This document shows positions 1 to 6,982 of a stretch of 8,307 bases of DNA, piece after piece. How positions within the stretch are numbered: position 1 is the stretch's first letter; each line of letters opens with the position of its first letter. A model generated the notes under the pieces. It saw only the letters and a program-made list of their open reading frames with translations, searched no databases and had not been told where the DNA came from. The translations under genes were made by a program, and so were the position numbers. The DNA is from Burkholderiales bacterium (GTDB taxonomy: Bacteria; Pseudomonadota; Gammaproteobacteria; Burkholderiales; Burkholderiaceae_E): contig CP070753.1 of assembly GCA_020348765.1 (NCBI GenBank), forward strand, positions 1,695,033-1,703,339, written 5' to 3'.

Positions 1-1
1 C

Positions 2-976
2 GCGAAGATCTACCCCTCGGACGGCTGCGGCACGATCCTGAAGCTCGACGACTTCGGGCACGTGACGCTGATCACCGGCGCCTCGGAGATCGGGCAGGGT
101 TCGGAAACCGTGCTGGCGCAACTCGTGTGCGAGGAGCTCGGTCTTCCGATCTCGGCGGTCTCGGTGGTGAACAACGACACGGACATCACGCCCTGGGACG
201 TCGGGGTGCACGCCTCGCGCACGACCTTCATCGCCGGCAATTCGGCGCTCGGCGCGGCCAGGCTCGCGAAGGCGAAGGTCCTGGCCACCGCGGCGAGCCG
301 GTTCGACTGCGCAGCCGAGGAGCTCGATCTGAGCGGCGGACAGGTGATCCGCGCCGACACCGGCGAGCCACTGGTCGACCTGGCGCGGCTGATACGCGGC
401 CTGCACTTCTCGGACAAGGCCGAGCTGGTGATGACCACGTACTACTACGAGCCGCCGAGCCAGCATCAGGACCGGGAATTCAAGGGCGACGTCTCGGCCG
501 CGTACGCGTGGGCGACGCAGGTGGTCGAGGTCGAGGTCGACACGCTCACCGGGATCGTGAAGATGAAGCGCGTCACGGGCGCGCACGACGTGGGACGGGT
601 GCTGAACAGGCTCGGCATCGAGGGGCAGATCGAGGGCGGCGTGGTCATGGGACAGGGCTACGCGCTGACCGAGAACCTGATGGTCGAGAACGGCGTGATC
701 CGCAATCCGAACTTTCGCGACTACAAGCTGGTGACAGCGCCCGAGATCCCCGAGATGGACGTCTCGTTCATCGAGTCGATGGACGGCGAAGGCCCGCAGG
801 GCGCCAAGGGCGTCGGCGAGGCTCCGGCGATCTGCATCGCCGCGGCGACCGCCAACGCGATCTACAACGCGACCGGAGTGCGCATGTACGACCTCCCGTT
901 CACGCCCGAGCGCGTCTACCGGGCGCTGGCGGGCAAGGCAGCGAAGCCGTCCCTGAAGCCCTGGCCACGGTCATGA
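2..976 (+). CDS. Molybdenum hydroxylase large subunit, molybdopterin-binding (xanthine dehydrogenase / 4-hydroxybenzoyl-CoA reductase alpha family), 3' part only
   Basis: This is the C-terminal 324 residues of a molybdopterin-cofactor-binding subunit; the family is usually about 750-780 residues, so roughly the last 40 percent is visible. The frame is open to the left edge. Seen in the visible part: a cofactor-contact segment [12 protein letters not shown] (about 29-40), the run [19 protein letters not shown] (195-213) typical of the last cofactor domain, and GAKGVGEAP (267-275), whose Glu273 matches the catalytic glutamate of the family. The C-terminal [12 protein letters not shown] is also typical. 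Family members hydroxylate, or in 4-hydroxybenzoyl-CoA reductase reductively dehydroxylate, a carbon next to the molybdenum, with electrons passing through partner FeS and FAD subunits. Neither partner is in the window; they may lie upstream. The stop overlaps the start of the CoA-transferase, which suggests co-translation. The family call is firm; the substrate, and the choice between dehydrogenase and reductase, are open. Confidence 0.9.
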   Translation, partial: AKIYPSDGCGTILKLDDFGHVTLITGASEIGQGSETVLAQLVCEELGLPISAVSVVNNDTDITPWDVGVHASRTTFIAGNSALGAARLAKAKVLATAASRFDCAAEELDLSGGQVIRADTGEPLVDLARLIRGLHFSDKAELVMTTYYYEPPSQHQDREFKGDVSAAYAWATQVVEVEVDTLTGIVKMKRVTGAHDVGRVLNRLGIEGQIEGGVVMGQGYALTENLMVENGVIRNPNFRDYKLVTAPEIPEMDVSFIESMDGEGPQGAKGVGEAPAICIAAATANAIYNATGVRMYDLPFTPERVYRALAGKAAKPSLKPWPRS

Positions 977-2163
977 AGCGGCGCACGGTGCTTTCGATGG
1001 AGCAGGCGCTGTCGCTGCCGCACGCCACCTTGCGTTTCGTGCAGCTCGGATGGCGCGTGATTCGCATCGAGTCGACGCCCACCGGCAAGGGCCTGCCGGG
1101 CGACCCGAACCGCTACATCGGTTCGCGCGTCGCCGACGACGACCGGCGCAGCTACTTCGTCGCGCCCAACGTCGGCAAGGAGGCCGTCGCGATCAACCTG
1201 AAGGACGCGCGCGGCCGGGCGGTGCTCCAGCGGCTGATCCGCGAACTCGATGCCGACGTGTTCTGCTGCAACACGGTGCCTTCGCGCTACCGGTCGCTGG
1301 GCATCGATCCGCACACCCTTTCGGAGGTCAAGCCCGACCTGATCTGGGCCGGCATCTCGGCCATGGGCCCGGAGTTCCCCGAGGCACCGGGCTACGACCC
1401 GGTGATGCAGGCGATGGCCGGCTACATGGAAGTGACCGGCGACCCGGACGGGCCGCCGATGCTGACCGGCATCCCGGTGATCGACCTGAAGGCCGGCGAC
1501 GAGGTGTACGCGAACGTCATGGCGGCGCTGCTCGAGCGCCACGAGACCGGACGCGGCAGACACATCCACGTCTCGATGCTGCAGGCCGCGGCATCGTGGC
1601 TGATCACGGTGCTGCCGCTGGTCGACTTCGACTGCCAGCCCAACGAGATCACGCGCGCTGGCAACGAGCACCGCAAGTTCGTTCCGACCAACGTCTACCC
1701 GGCCAGCGACGGCTTCGTGTTCCTCGCCATCGGCAGCGACGTGCAGTGGCGCAGGCTCACGGCGATCCCCAAGTTCTCGCGCGTCGCCAACGAGACCCGG
1801 GCCACCAACGAGGGGCGGCACGCCGAGCGCGCATCGATCCACCGGGACATGGCCGCGGTGACCGCCGGGCACGGCGCCGACGAGATCCTGGCCGATCTGC
1901 GCGAAGCGATGATCCCGGCGACCCGGATCCTCGACATCCGGCAGGTGCGCGAATTACCGCAGTTGCGCGAGCGCCTGACGCGCACGACGATGCCCGACGG
2001 GCGGGTGGTGCGCATGCAGCCGCTGGCGGTCGACGTCGAGGGCGCCTGCACCGAGTTGCCGTTTCCGCCCAAGTACGGGGCGGATACAGGGCGCGTGCTG
2101 TCGGAGGCCGGCTTCTCGGCGCCCGAGCTGGACGCGTTGCGAGAAGACGGCGTGGTCGCCTGA
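973..2163 (+). CDS. Class III (CaiB/BaiF family) CoA-transferase
   Basis: A 396-residue protein, the usual length for family III CoA-transferases, which move CoA between carboxylic acids through aspartyl-CoA thioester intermediates. The N-terminal part ([20 protein letters not shown], 6-25, then GWRVIRIES) matches the family opening 'VLDLS..LAGP.AT..LADLGAEVIKVE'. [17 protein letters not shown] (69-85) matches the conserved 'K.sv.LDLk...gr' segment. [24 protein letters not shown] (166-189) is the active-site region, and Asp171 is the predicted nucleophile (compare Asp169 of formyl-CoA transferase). The ATG at 973 overlaps the upstream stop as ATGA. The same frame stays open far upstream inside gene 1, but the family homology begins right after this ATG, so the longer version is rejected. 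No good Shine-Dalgarno precedes it, which fits translational coupling. Donor and acceptor acids cannot be read from the sequence. A role in activating or recycling CoA on an aromatic or dicarboxylic intermediate is inferred from the neighbours. Confidence 0.9.
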   Translation: MKRRTVLSMEQALSLPHATLRFVQLGWRVIRIESTPTGKGLPGDPNRYIGSRVADDDRRSYFVAPNVGKEAVAINLKDARGRAVLQRLIRELDADVFCCNTVPSRYRSLGIDPHTLSEVKPDLIWAGISAMGPEFPEAPGYDPVMQAMAGYMEVTGDPDGPPMLTGIPVIDLKAGDEVYANVMAALLERHETGRGRHIHVSMLQAAASWLITVLPLVDFDCQPNEITRAGNEHRKFVPTNVYPASDGFVFLAIGSDVQWRRLTAIPKFSRVANETRATNEGRHAERASIHRDMAAVTAGHGADEILADLREAMIPATRILDIRQVRELPQLRERLTRTTMPDGRVVRMQPLAVDVEGACTELPFPPKYGADTGRVLSEAGFSAPELDALREDGVVA

Positions 2164-2217
2164 GCCCGCGCCTGCCGTCGAGGAGCTCGAACAGGAGACC
2201 GAAGGACGAGGTTTGCC

Positions 2218-2227
2218 GTAACGTTAC
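2218..2227. repeat. 10-bp perfect palindrome GTAACGTTAC
   Basis: The inverted repeat GTAAC/GTTAC is perfect over 10 bp and AT-richer than its surroundings. It sits 65-74 bases before the start codon of the binding-protein gene. This is a plausible half of an operator for a dimeric regulator, but no regulator gene lies in the window to pair with it. Confidence 0.5.
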
Positions 2228-2237
2228 CGGCCGTTAA

Positions 2238-2249
2238 GCCGGATCCGGC
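2238..2249. repeat. 12-bp perfect palindrome GCCGGATCCGGC
   Basis: This is a perfect 12-bp inverted repeat 10 bases after the first palindrome. Its left arm GCCGG (2238-2242) can also pair with CCGGC at 2227-2231 around a 6-base loop (CGTTAA), so the block could form alternative hairpins. GC-rich palindromes of this size do arise by chance in DNA of this composition, so regulatory meaning is uncertain. Confidence 0.4.
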
Positions 2250-2280
2250 GATGGTCGAAGGACCTCGCAAGCGACTCACC

Positions 2281-2289
2281 AAGGAGGAG
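2281..2289 (+). promoter_or_regulatory. Strong ribosome binding site AAGGAGGAG for the binding-protein gene
   Basis: AAGGAGGAG is close to a full match to the 16S anti-Shine-Dalgarno sequence, with its AGGAGG core ending 4 bases before ATG 2292. It is among the strongest sites in the window. This fits the usual need for the periplasmic binding protein to be made in excess over the membrane components, and it fixes the start codon. Confidence 0.8.
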
Positions 2290-2291
2290 CC

Positions 2292-3434
2292 ATGAAACGC
2301 CAACTATTCGCCGCGCTCGCATCAGCAGCAGCAGCGCTTGTCGTCACGCCGGCCGGCGCCGAGATCACCATCGGCGTCTCGCTGGGCACCACCGGGCCGG
2401 GCTCGTCGCTCGGCATTCCCTACAAGAACGCCTTCCAGCTGCTGCCGACGACGATGGGCGGGCAGCCGGTCAAGTACATCATCCTGGACGACGAGTCCAA
2501 GCCGGACAATGCCGCTAAGAACGCCCGCAAGTTCGTGACCGAGGACAAGGTCGACGCGATCATGGGCTCGAACGGCGTTCCTTCGGCCGTCGCGATGTCC
2601 GCGGTGGCCGGAGAGACGAACACGCCGATGATCTCGCTGACGCCGATGCCGCCGCTGTCGCCCGAGCGCGCCAAGTGGACCTTCATCGTGCCGCAGACCA
2701 CCGAGCTGATGATGAGCGCGGTGGCCGATCACATGAAGGCTCGCGGCGTCAAGACCGTCGGCTACATCGGGTTCTCGGACACGTGGGGCGACCTGGTCTA
2801 CAACGCGATCACGTCCCTCGAGGCATCCGGCGGCTTCAAGGTCGTCACCAACGAGCGCTTCGGACGGGCCGACACCAGCGTGACCGGCCAGGTGCTCAAG
2901 GTGATCGCGGCGAAGCCGGACGCGGTGGTCGTCGGCGGCTCCGGCTCGCCGGCCGCCACGCCGCACGTGGCACTGGTCGAACGCGGCTTCAAGGGGCCGA
3001 TCTACCACAACCACGGCACGGTCAACCTCGCCTTCATCAAGAACGGCAAGAAGGCGGTCGAAGGCGCGGTCGCGCCGACCGGCGCGCTGATCGTGCCCGA
3101 GGAGCTTCCGGACAGCTTCCCGACCAAGTCGGTCTCGCTCGGCTTCACCCAGCGCTACGAAGCGACCTTCGGCGCCGGCAGCCGCAACGCGTTCGCCGGT
3201 TACAGCCACGACGGCGTCGCGCTGCTCGCGGCAGCCGTTCCGGAGGCCCTGAAGAAGGCCCAGCCGGGCACGCCGGATTTCCGCGCGGCGCTGCGCGACG
3301 CGCTCGAGAACGTGCGCGAGGTGGTCGGCACGCACGGCGTGTACAACCTCAGCCCGAGCGATCACAACGGCCTGGACGAGCGTGCGCGGGTGCTGGTGCA
3401 CGTGCAGAACGGCGAATGGAGGCTCATGAAGTAG
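2292..3434 (+). CDS. Periplasmic substrate-binding protein of a branched-chain-amino-acid-type (HAAT family) ABC transporter
   Basis: A 380-residue Peripla_BP_6 (LivK-like) protein that would capture the substrate in the periplasm and hand it to the permease pair encoded downstream. Residues 1-23 form a Sec signal peptide: KR charged start, Ala/Leu/Val-rich core, and a cleavage site after Ala23 (AGA, then E). The mature protein starts ITIGVSLGTTGPGSSLGIP (25-43), the family's usual first strand and ligand loop. YIILDDESKP (62-71) and the run around VDAIMGSNG (87-95) follow the expected fold, as do VGYIGFSDTWGD (156-167) and SPSDHNGLDERARVLV (354-369) near the C terminus. Length and layout look complete. 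Relatives with this C-terminal pattern are often found near aromatic-acid catabolic genes, and together with the CoA enzymes here this argues for an aromatic or other carboxylic acid ligand rather than leucine. The ligand itself is not determined. Confidence 0.92.
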   Translation: MKRQLFAALASAAAALVVTPAGAEITIGVSLGTTGPGSSLGIPYKNAFQLLPTTMGGQPVKYIILDDESKPDNAAKNARKFVTEDKVDAIMGSNGVPSAVAMSAVAGETNTPMISLTPMPPLSPERAKWTFIVPQTTELMMSAVADHMKARGVKTVGYIGFSDTWGDLVYNAITSLEASGGFKVVTNERFGRADTSVTGQVLKVIAAKPDAVVVGGSGSPAATPHVALVERGFKGPIYHNHGTVNLAFIKNGKKAVEGAVAPTGALIVPEELPDSFPTKSVSLGFTQRYEATFGAGSRNAFAGYSHDGVALLAAAVPEALKKAQPGTPDFRAALRDALENVREVVGTHGVYNLSPSDHNGLDERARVLVHVQNGEWRLMK

Positions 3435-3453
3435 GCTTTGCGGGACCGCCCCG

Positions 3454-4497
3454 ATGACCGCGGACATCTTCCTGTGGCTGGTGCAGGATGGCATCACCAA
3501 CGGCGCCATCTACGCGCTGCTGGCGCTGGCGCTGCTACTGGTGTTCGCGGTCACGCGCGTGATCTTCGTGCCGCAGGGCGAGTTCATCGCCTATTCGGCG
3601 CTGTCGATGGGGCTGCTGCAGTCCGGCCAGCTTCCCGGCACGGTCTACGTTCTGGTCGGCGGCGGCCTGCTGGCCGCCGCGTTCGACATCGCGGTCGCGG
3701 TGCGCGAGAAGGCGGCCCGGCGGGTGCCGCGGATCCTCGCCGTCTACGTGCTGATCCCGGTGCTGATCGCGGTGATCGCGTGGTGGGCGGCGCCGCGCAA
3801 GCTCGACCAGTGGGCGCAGGCGCTGATCGTGCTGGCACTGGTGGTCCCACTGGGCCCGATCCTGTACCGCATCGCCTACCAGCCGCTGGCGAACGCCTCG
3901 GTGCTGGTGCTGTTCATCATCTCGATGGCCGCGCACTACGCGCTGAGCGGACTGGGTCTGGTGTTCTTCGGCGGCGAGGGACTGAGGTCGAACGCCTTCT
4001 CCGATGCCGCCTTCACCGTCGGCGTACTCAACATCACCGCGCAGAGCATTCTGGTGGTGTCGGCGAGCGTGCTCGGAATGCTCGGGCTGTGGCTGTTCTT
4101 CGATCGCACCCTCTATGGCAAGGCACTGCGCGCGACCGCGATCAACCGGGTCGGCGCGCGACTGGTCGGGATTCCGACCGCGCTGTCGGGACGCATCAGC
4201 TTCCTGGTCGCGGCCTTCATCGGCGCGGGCTCCGGCATCCTGATCGCGCCGATCGCCACGATCTACTACGACACCGGGCTGATGATCGGCCTGAAGGGAG
4301 TCGTCGGCGCGATCCTCGGCGGCCTGTCGAGCTATCCTCTGGCCGCCCTCGGCGCCCTCGGGGTCGGGATGCTCGAGTCGTTCTCGTCGTTCTGGGCCAG
4401 CGCGCTCAAGGAGACGATCGTCTTCACGATCATCATCCCGGTGCTGGTGTGGCGCTCGTTGAGCTCGCGCCATCACGTCGAGGACGAGGAGGAGTGA
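3454..4497 (+). CDS. livH: ABC transporter permease, LivH type, with an extra membrane segment region
   Basis: A 347-residue integral membrane protein, the first permease half of the importer. The opening DGITNGAIYALLALALLLVF (12-31) and PQGEFIAYSAL (40-50) match the LivH start 'G...GaiYAL.Algl.l.fg......nfAqGe...lGAy'. YRIAYQPLANASVL (138-151) matches the family's 'eRlAYRPLR' segment, and YGKALRATAINRVGARLVGI (221-240) is the cytoplasmic coupling loop that contacts the ATPases. GLKGVVGAILGGLSSYPLAALG (279-300) is the conserved late helix pair. E. coli LivH is about 308 residues. The surplus lies between about 84 and 136, where extra hydrophobic stretches (about 94-113 and 121-137) suggest one or two additional helices. 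The ATG follows the binding-protein stop after 19 bases; only a weak GGGA (3442-3445) precedes it, and no in-frame start lies between. The C terminus ends in an acidic EDEEE tail. The livH name states family position, not substrate. Confidence 0.9.
   Translation: MTADIFLWLVQDGITNGAIYALLALALLLVFAVTRVIFVPQGEFIAYSALSMGLLQSGQLPGTVYVLVGGGLLAAAFDIAVAVREKAARRVPRILAVYVLIPVLIAVIAWWAAPRKLDQWAQALIVLALVVPLGPILYRIAYQPLANASVLVLFIISMAAHYALSGLGLVFFGGEGLRSNAFSDAAFTVGVLNITAQSILVVSASVLGMLGLWLFFDRTLYGKALRATAINRVGARLVGIPTALSGRISFLVAAFIGAGSGILIAPIATIYYDTGLMIGLKGVVGAILGGLSSYPLAALGALGVGMLESFSSFWASALKETIVFTIIIPVLVWRSLSSRHHVEDEEE
4487..4494 (+). promoter_or_regulatory. Ribosome binding site AGGAGGAG of the permease-ATPase fusion gene
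   Basis: AGGAGGAG lies inside the last codons of the livH gene, just before the TGATG overlap of stop (4495-4497) and start (4497-4499). The spacing to ATG is short (about 4 bases from the AGGAGG core). A GTG at 4494 is the next in-frame codon upstream and is a less likely start. Confidence 0.6.
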
Positions 4498-6257
4498 TGC
4501 GCCGCGGCGGCGCCCTGGCCCTGTTCCTGCTGTTCGTTCTGGCGGCCCCGGCGATGCTGCCGGCGTTCTACGTCACGCTGTTCAACTACATCGGGCTGGC
4601 GACGCTGGTCGCGCTCGGGCTGGTGCTGCTCACCGGCGTGGCCGGCATCGTCTCGTTCGGCCAGCAGGCCTTCGTCGGCATGGCCGCGTACACCACCGCC
4701 GCGCTGACGACCCTGGCCGGCGCTTCGCCGTGGATCACGCTGTTCGCGAGCCTTGCGGTCACCGCGACCGCGGCGCTGATGCTGGGCGCGATCATGTTGC
4801 GGCTCTCGGGCCACTATCTGGCGATCAGCACCATCGCCTGGGGCATCGCGATCTACTACCTGTTCGGTAACCTGCCGATGCTCGGTCAGTACAGCGGCAT
4901 CGACAACGTGCCTGCGATCTCGCTGCTGGGCTGGACGCTCGACACCGGGCGCAAGTCGTACTACCTGATCTGGATCGTGACGGTGGCCGCGCTGCTTGCC
5001 GCACGCAACCTGCTCGACTCGCGCTGCGGACGGGCGATTCGGGCGCTGCGGTTTCGCAGCGTGATGGCCGAGAGCTTCGGCGTCGACACCGCCTCGCTGA
5101 AGGTGGTCGTGTTCCTGTACGCGGCCTTGCTGGCCGGCCTGTCGGGCTGGCTGTACGCGCACTTCCTGCGCTTCGTGAGCCCGCATGCCTTCGGCGTCAA
5201 TGCCGGCATCGACTACCTGTTCATGGCCGTGATCGGCGGCGCGAGCCAGGTGTGGGGCGCGCTGCTGGGCGCGTCGGTGCTGACCGTGCTCAAGGAATGG
5301 CTGAAGGACATCCTGCCGGCCGCGTTCCAGCAGACCGGGAACTACGAGATCGTGGTGTTCGGCATCCTGATGATGTTCCTGCTGCACCGCACGCGCGACG
5401 GCCTGGTGCCGGCATTCGCGCGGCTGTTTCCGCCCGGACCGGCTCGAGCGCGCCCGGCGGACGCCGAGCCGCTCGCCCGACGCACCAAGCCGCCGCCCGG
5501 CCAGCCGCTGCTCGAGCTGAGCGGGGTCGAGAAGCGCTTCGGTGGCCTGATCGCGGTGCGGGATCTGTCGTTCGCGATGCAAAGCGGCGAGATCCTGGGC
5601 CTCATCGGGCCGAACGGGGCCGGCAAGAGCACGGTGTTCAATCTGGTCACCAGCGTGCTGCCGGCCGACGCCGGCCAGATCCGCTTCGAGGGCGAGCGCA
5701 TCGAGCGGGCGACGCAGCGCGACATCGCGCGACTCGGCGTGTGCCGCACCTTCCAGCACGTGAACCTGGTCAGCTCGATGTCGGTGCTCGAGAACGTGGC
5801 GCTGGGCGCGCACCTGCGCGGGCGGCGCGGCACCGTGGCGGCGATGCTTCACATCGAGCGCGACGAGGAAGAGCGCCTGCTGGCCGAGGCCGCGCGCCAG
5901 CTCGACCGGGTCGGGCTCGGCGCGCACCTGTTCGATCCCGCCGGCAGCCTTCCGCTCGGGCAGCAGCGCATCGTCGAGATCGCCCGCGCGCTGTGCGCAG
6001 ACCCGGTGCTGCTGCTGATGGACGAGCCTGCCGCAGGGCTGCGCTATGCCGAGAAGCGGGCCCTGGCCGAGCTGCTGGTCAAGCTGCGCGGCGAAGGGAT
6101 CAGCATCCTGCTGGTCGAGCATGACATGGACTTCGTCATGGGCCTGGTGGATCGCGTGGTCGTGATGGACTTCGGCGAGAAGCTGGCCGAGGGGCTTCCG
6201 GCCGACATCCATGCCGACCCGGCCGTGCTCGAGGCCTATCTCGGAGGCATCGAGTGA
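4497..6257 (+). CDS. Fused ABC transporter permease (LivM type) and ATP-binding protein (LivG type)
   Basis: One 586-residue chain joins two subunits that are separate in E. coli. Residues 1 to about 300 are a LivM-type permease: hydrophobic helices from residue 6, the motif [19 protein letters not shown] (47-65), the coupling-loop segment [20 protein letters not shown] (178-197), and a late [19 protein letters not shown] (237-255). A Pro/Arg/Ala-rich linker (about 305-337) leads to a LivG-type ATPase: [13 protein letters not shown] (338-350), Walker [10 protein letters not shown] (371-379), Q-loop Gln420 in RTFQH, ABC signature LPLGQQR (485-491), Walker B LLLMDE (505-510) and switch His542 in VEHD. 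All catalytic residues are present, so the ATPase should be active. The frame is open far upstream of 4497, but that part is a shadow of livH in another frame. The start shares one base with the livH stop (TGATG) and the end overlaps livF (GTGA), so tight co-translation is expected. LivM-LivG fusions are known in Proteobacteria; the reading frame is unbroken, so this looks like a real fusion. Confidence 0.93.
   Translation: MRRGGALALFLLFVLAAPAMLPAFYVTLFNYIGLATLVALGLVLLTGVAGIVSFGQQAFVGMAAYTTAALTTLAGASPWITLFASLAVTATAALMLGAIMLRLSGHYLAISTIAWGIAIYYLFGNLPMLGQYSGIDNVPAISLLGWTLDTGRKSYYLIWIVTVAALLAARNLLDSRCGRAIRALRFRSVMAESFGVDTASLKVVVFLYAALLAGLSGWLYAHFLRFVSPHAFGVNAGIDYLFMAVIGGASQVWGALLGASVLTVLKEWLKDILPAAFQQTGNYEIVVFGILMMFLLHRTRDGLVPAFARLFPPGPARARPADAEPLARRTKPPPGQPLLELSGVEKRFGGLIAVRDLSFAMQSGEILGLIGPNGAGKSTVFNLVTSVLPADAGQIRFEGERIERATQRDIARLGVCRTFQHVNLVSSMSVLENVALGAHLRGRRGTVAAMLHIERDEEERLLAEAARQLDRVGLGAHLFDPAGSLPLGQQRIVEIARALCADPVLLLMDEPAAGLRYAEKRALAELLVKLRGEGISILLVEHDMDFVMGLVDRVVVMDFGEKLAEGLPADIHADPAVLEAYLGGIE
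6243..6247 (+). promoter_or_regulatory. Ribosome binding site GGAGG deciding a GTG start
   Basis: GGAGG ends 6 bases before GTG 6254, good spacing that supports this non-ATG start for livF. The start overlaps the upstream stop as GTGA (6254-6257). Confidence 0.65.
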
Positions 6258-6982
6258 GCGCGGTACTGGAGGTCGACGAGCTCCGGGTGTTCTATCGCAA
6301 GGTCGAGGCCCTGCACCGGGTTTCCCTGCGCGTCGAGGAAGGCACCATCGTAACCGTGATCGGACCCAACGGCGCGGGCAAGACGACCCTGCTCGGTGCG
6401 ATCATGGGGCTGCTGCCGGCGGTCGGCGGGCTGCGTTACCTGGGCGAGGATCTCGCCGCGGCGCGCGTCGAGACGCGCGTGGCCCGCGGGCTCAGCCTCG
6501 TGCCCGAGCGCCGCGAGCTCTTCGGCGAGCTTTCGGTCGAGGACAACCTGCGGCTCGGAGCGTTCCAGCGCGTGCGCCACGGCGAGAGCGGCGCCGATTC
6601 CGACTTCGACGAGGTCTACACGCGCTTTCCGAGGCTGGCCGAGCGGCGCACGCAACTGGCGGCCACGCTGTCCGGAGGCGAGCGGCAGATGCTCGCGCTC
6701 GGCCGCGCGCTGATGGCCAAGCCGCGGCTGCTGATGCTCGACGAGCCGAGCCTGGGTCTTGCGCCGCGCATCGTCCGGGAGATCATGCGCATCGTCGCCG
6801 ATCTGAGACGTACCGGTGTTTCGATCCTGCTGATCGAGCAGAACGCGCGCGCGGCGCTGCAGGTCGCCGACTACGGCTACGTGCTCGAGACCGGCGAGAT
6901 CGCGCTCGAAGGGCCGTCGTCGTCGCTGACCGGAAATCCGCGCGTGGTCGAGTCGTATCTCGGCTTCGCGAACCGCCCATGA
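6254..6982 (+). CDS. livF: ABC transporter ATP-binding protein, LivF type
   Basis: A 242-residue ATPase, close to the usual LivF length, and the second nucleotide-binding subunit of the importer. It would pair with the LivG domain of the preceding fusion on the cytoplasmic face of the membrane. Motifs in order: [20 protein letters not shown] (5-24), Walker [10 protein letters not shown] (37-45), the LivF-type loop LVPERRELF (82-90) in which Glu stands at the usual Q-loop position, signature LSGGERQ (139-145), Walker B LLMLDE (159-164) followed by PSLGLAP, and IEQNA (194-198), where Gln196 takes the place of the switch histidine. The last two substitutions are normal for LivF. The GTG start is supported by GGAGG upstream and by homology beginning at once. 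The 3' end overlaps the ligase start by ATGA. The livF name gives family position; the cargo is probably not branched-chain amino acids, judging by neighbouring CoA enzymes. Confidence 0.93.
   Translation: MSAVLEVDELRVFYRKVEALHRVSLRVEEGTIVTVIGPNGAGKTTLLGAIMGLLPAVGGLRYLGEDLAAARVETRVARGLSLVPERRELFGELSVEDNLRLGAFQRVRHGESGADSDFDEVYTRFPRLAERRTQLAATLSGGERQMLALGRALMAKPRLLMLDEPSLGLAPRIVREIMRIVADLRRTGVSILLIEQNARAALQVADYGYVLETGEIALEGPSSSLTGNPRVVESYLGFANRP

Larger units (their letters stand above)
2164..2291 (+). promoter_or_regulatory. Intergenic region with palindromes, probable promoter/operator of the transporter operon
   Basis: This 128-base gap is the only spacer over 20 bases in the window. It lies between the CoA-transferase stop and the binding-protein start. 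It holds two perfect palindromes (2218-2227 and 2238-2249), a CGAAGGAC direct repeat on either side of them (2200-2207 and 2256-2263), and a strong ribosome binding site at its 3' end. I see no convincing sigma-70 -35/-10 pair; TTGCCG at 2213-2218 is only a weak -35 candidate with no matching -10. No hairpin followed by a T-run is present, so there is no classical terminator for the upstream genes. A second transcription start here is plausible but not shown. Confidence 0.45.

Noticed and set aside
127..972. In-frame upstream extension of the CoA-transferase
   Set aside because: The frame happens to be open, but its translation is Arg/Gly-rich shadow of the molybdenum hydroxylase gene. CoA-transferase homology begins just after ATG 973.
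916..1872. Minus-strand open frame (318 codons) opposite the CoA-transferase
   Set aside because: The composition is shadow-like (Val, Arg, His, Asp, Gly repeats without motif), and it lies opposite a complete CaiB-family gene.
1050..2237. Alternative + strand open frame (395 codons) over the CoA-transferase
   Set aside because: The translation is dominated by Arg, Gly, Ala and Asp with no motif, and the competing frame carries the full CoA-transferase signature.
2213..2241. Sigma-70 promoter with TTGCCG as -35
   Set aside because: No TATAAT-like hexamer lies 16-18 bases downstream; the bases at that spacing are GC-rich.
2227..2242. Possible rho-independent terminator after the CoA-transferase (stem CCGGC/GCCGG)
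   Set aside because: The stem is only 5 bp with a 6-base loop and is not followed by a T-run on the + strand, so it does not qualify as a terminator.
2322..3509. Minus-strand open frame (395 codons) opposite the binding-protein gene
   Set aside because: It is Arg/His/Asp-rich with no domain, and it covers a clear Peripla_BP_6 protein with signal peptide on the + strand.
3438..4496. In-frame upstream extension of the permease-ATPase fusion
   Set aside because: It is an Arg-rich shadow of livH. Permease helices begin right after ATG 4497, which has a ribosome binding site and a stop-start overlap.
4473..6212. Long open frame on the minus strand (579 codons) opposite the permease-ATPase fusion
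   Set aside because: Its translation is a low-complexity mix rich in Arg, His, Gln, Asp and Ala with no domain. It is the expected shadow of a GC-rich gene whose complementary frame lacks stops. The + strand gene has all ABC motifs.
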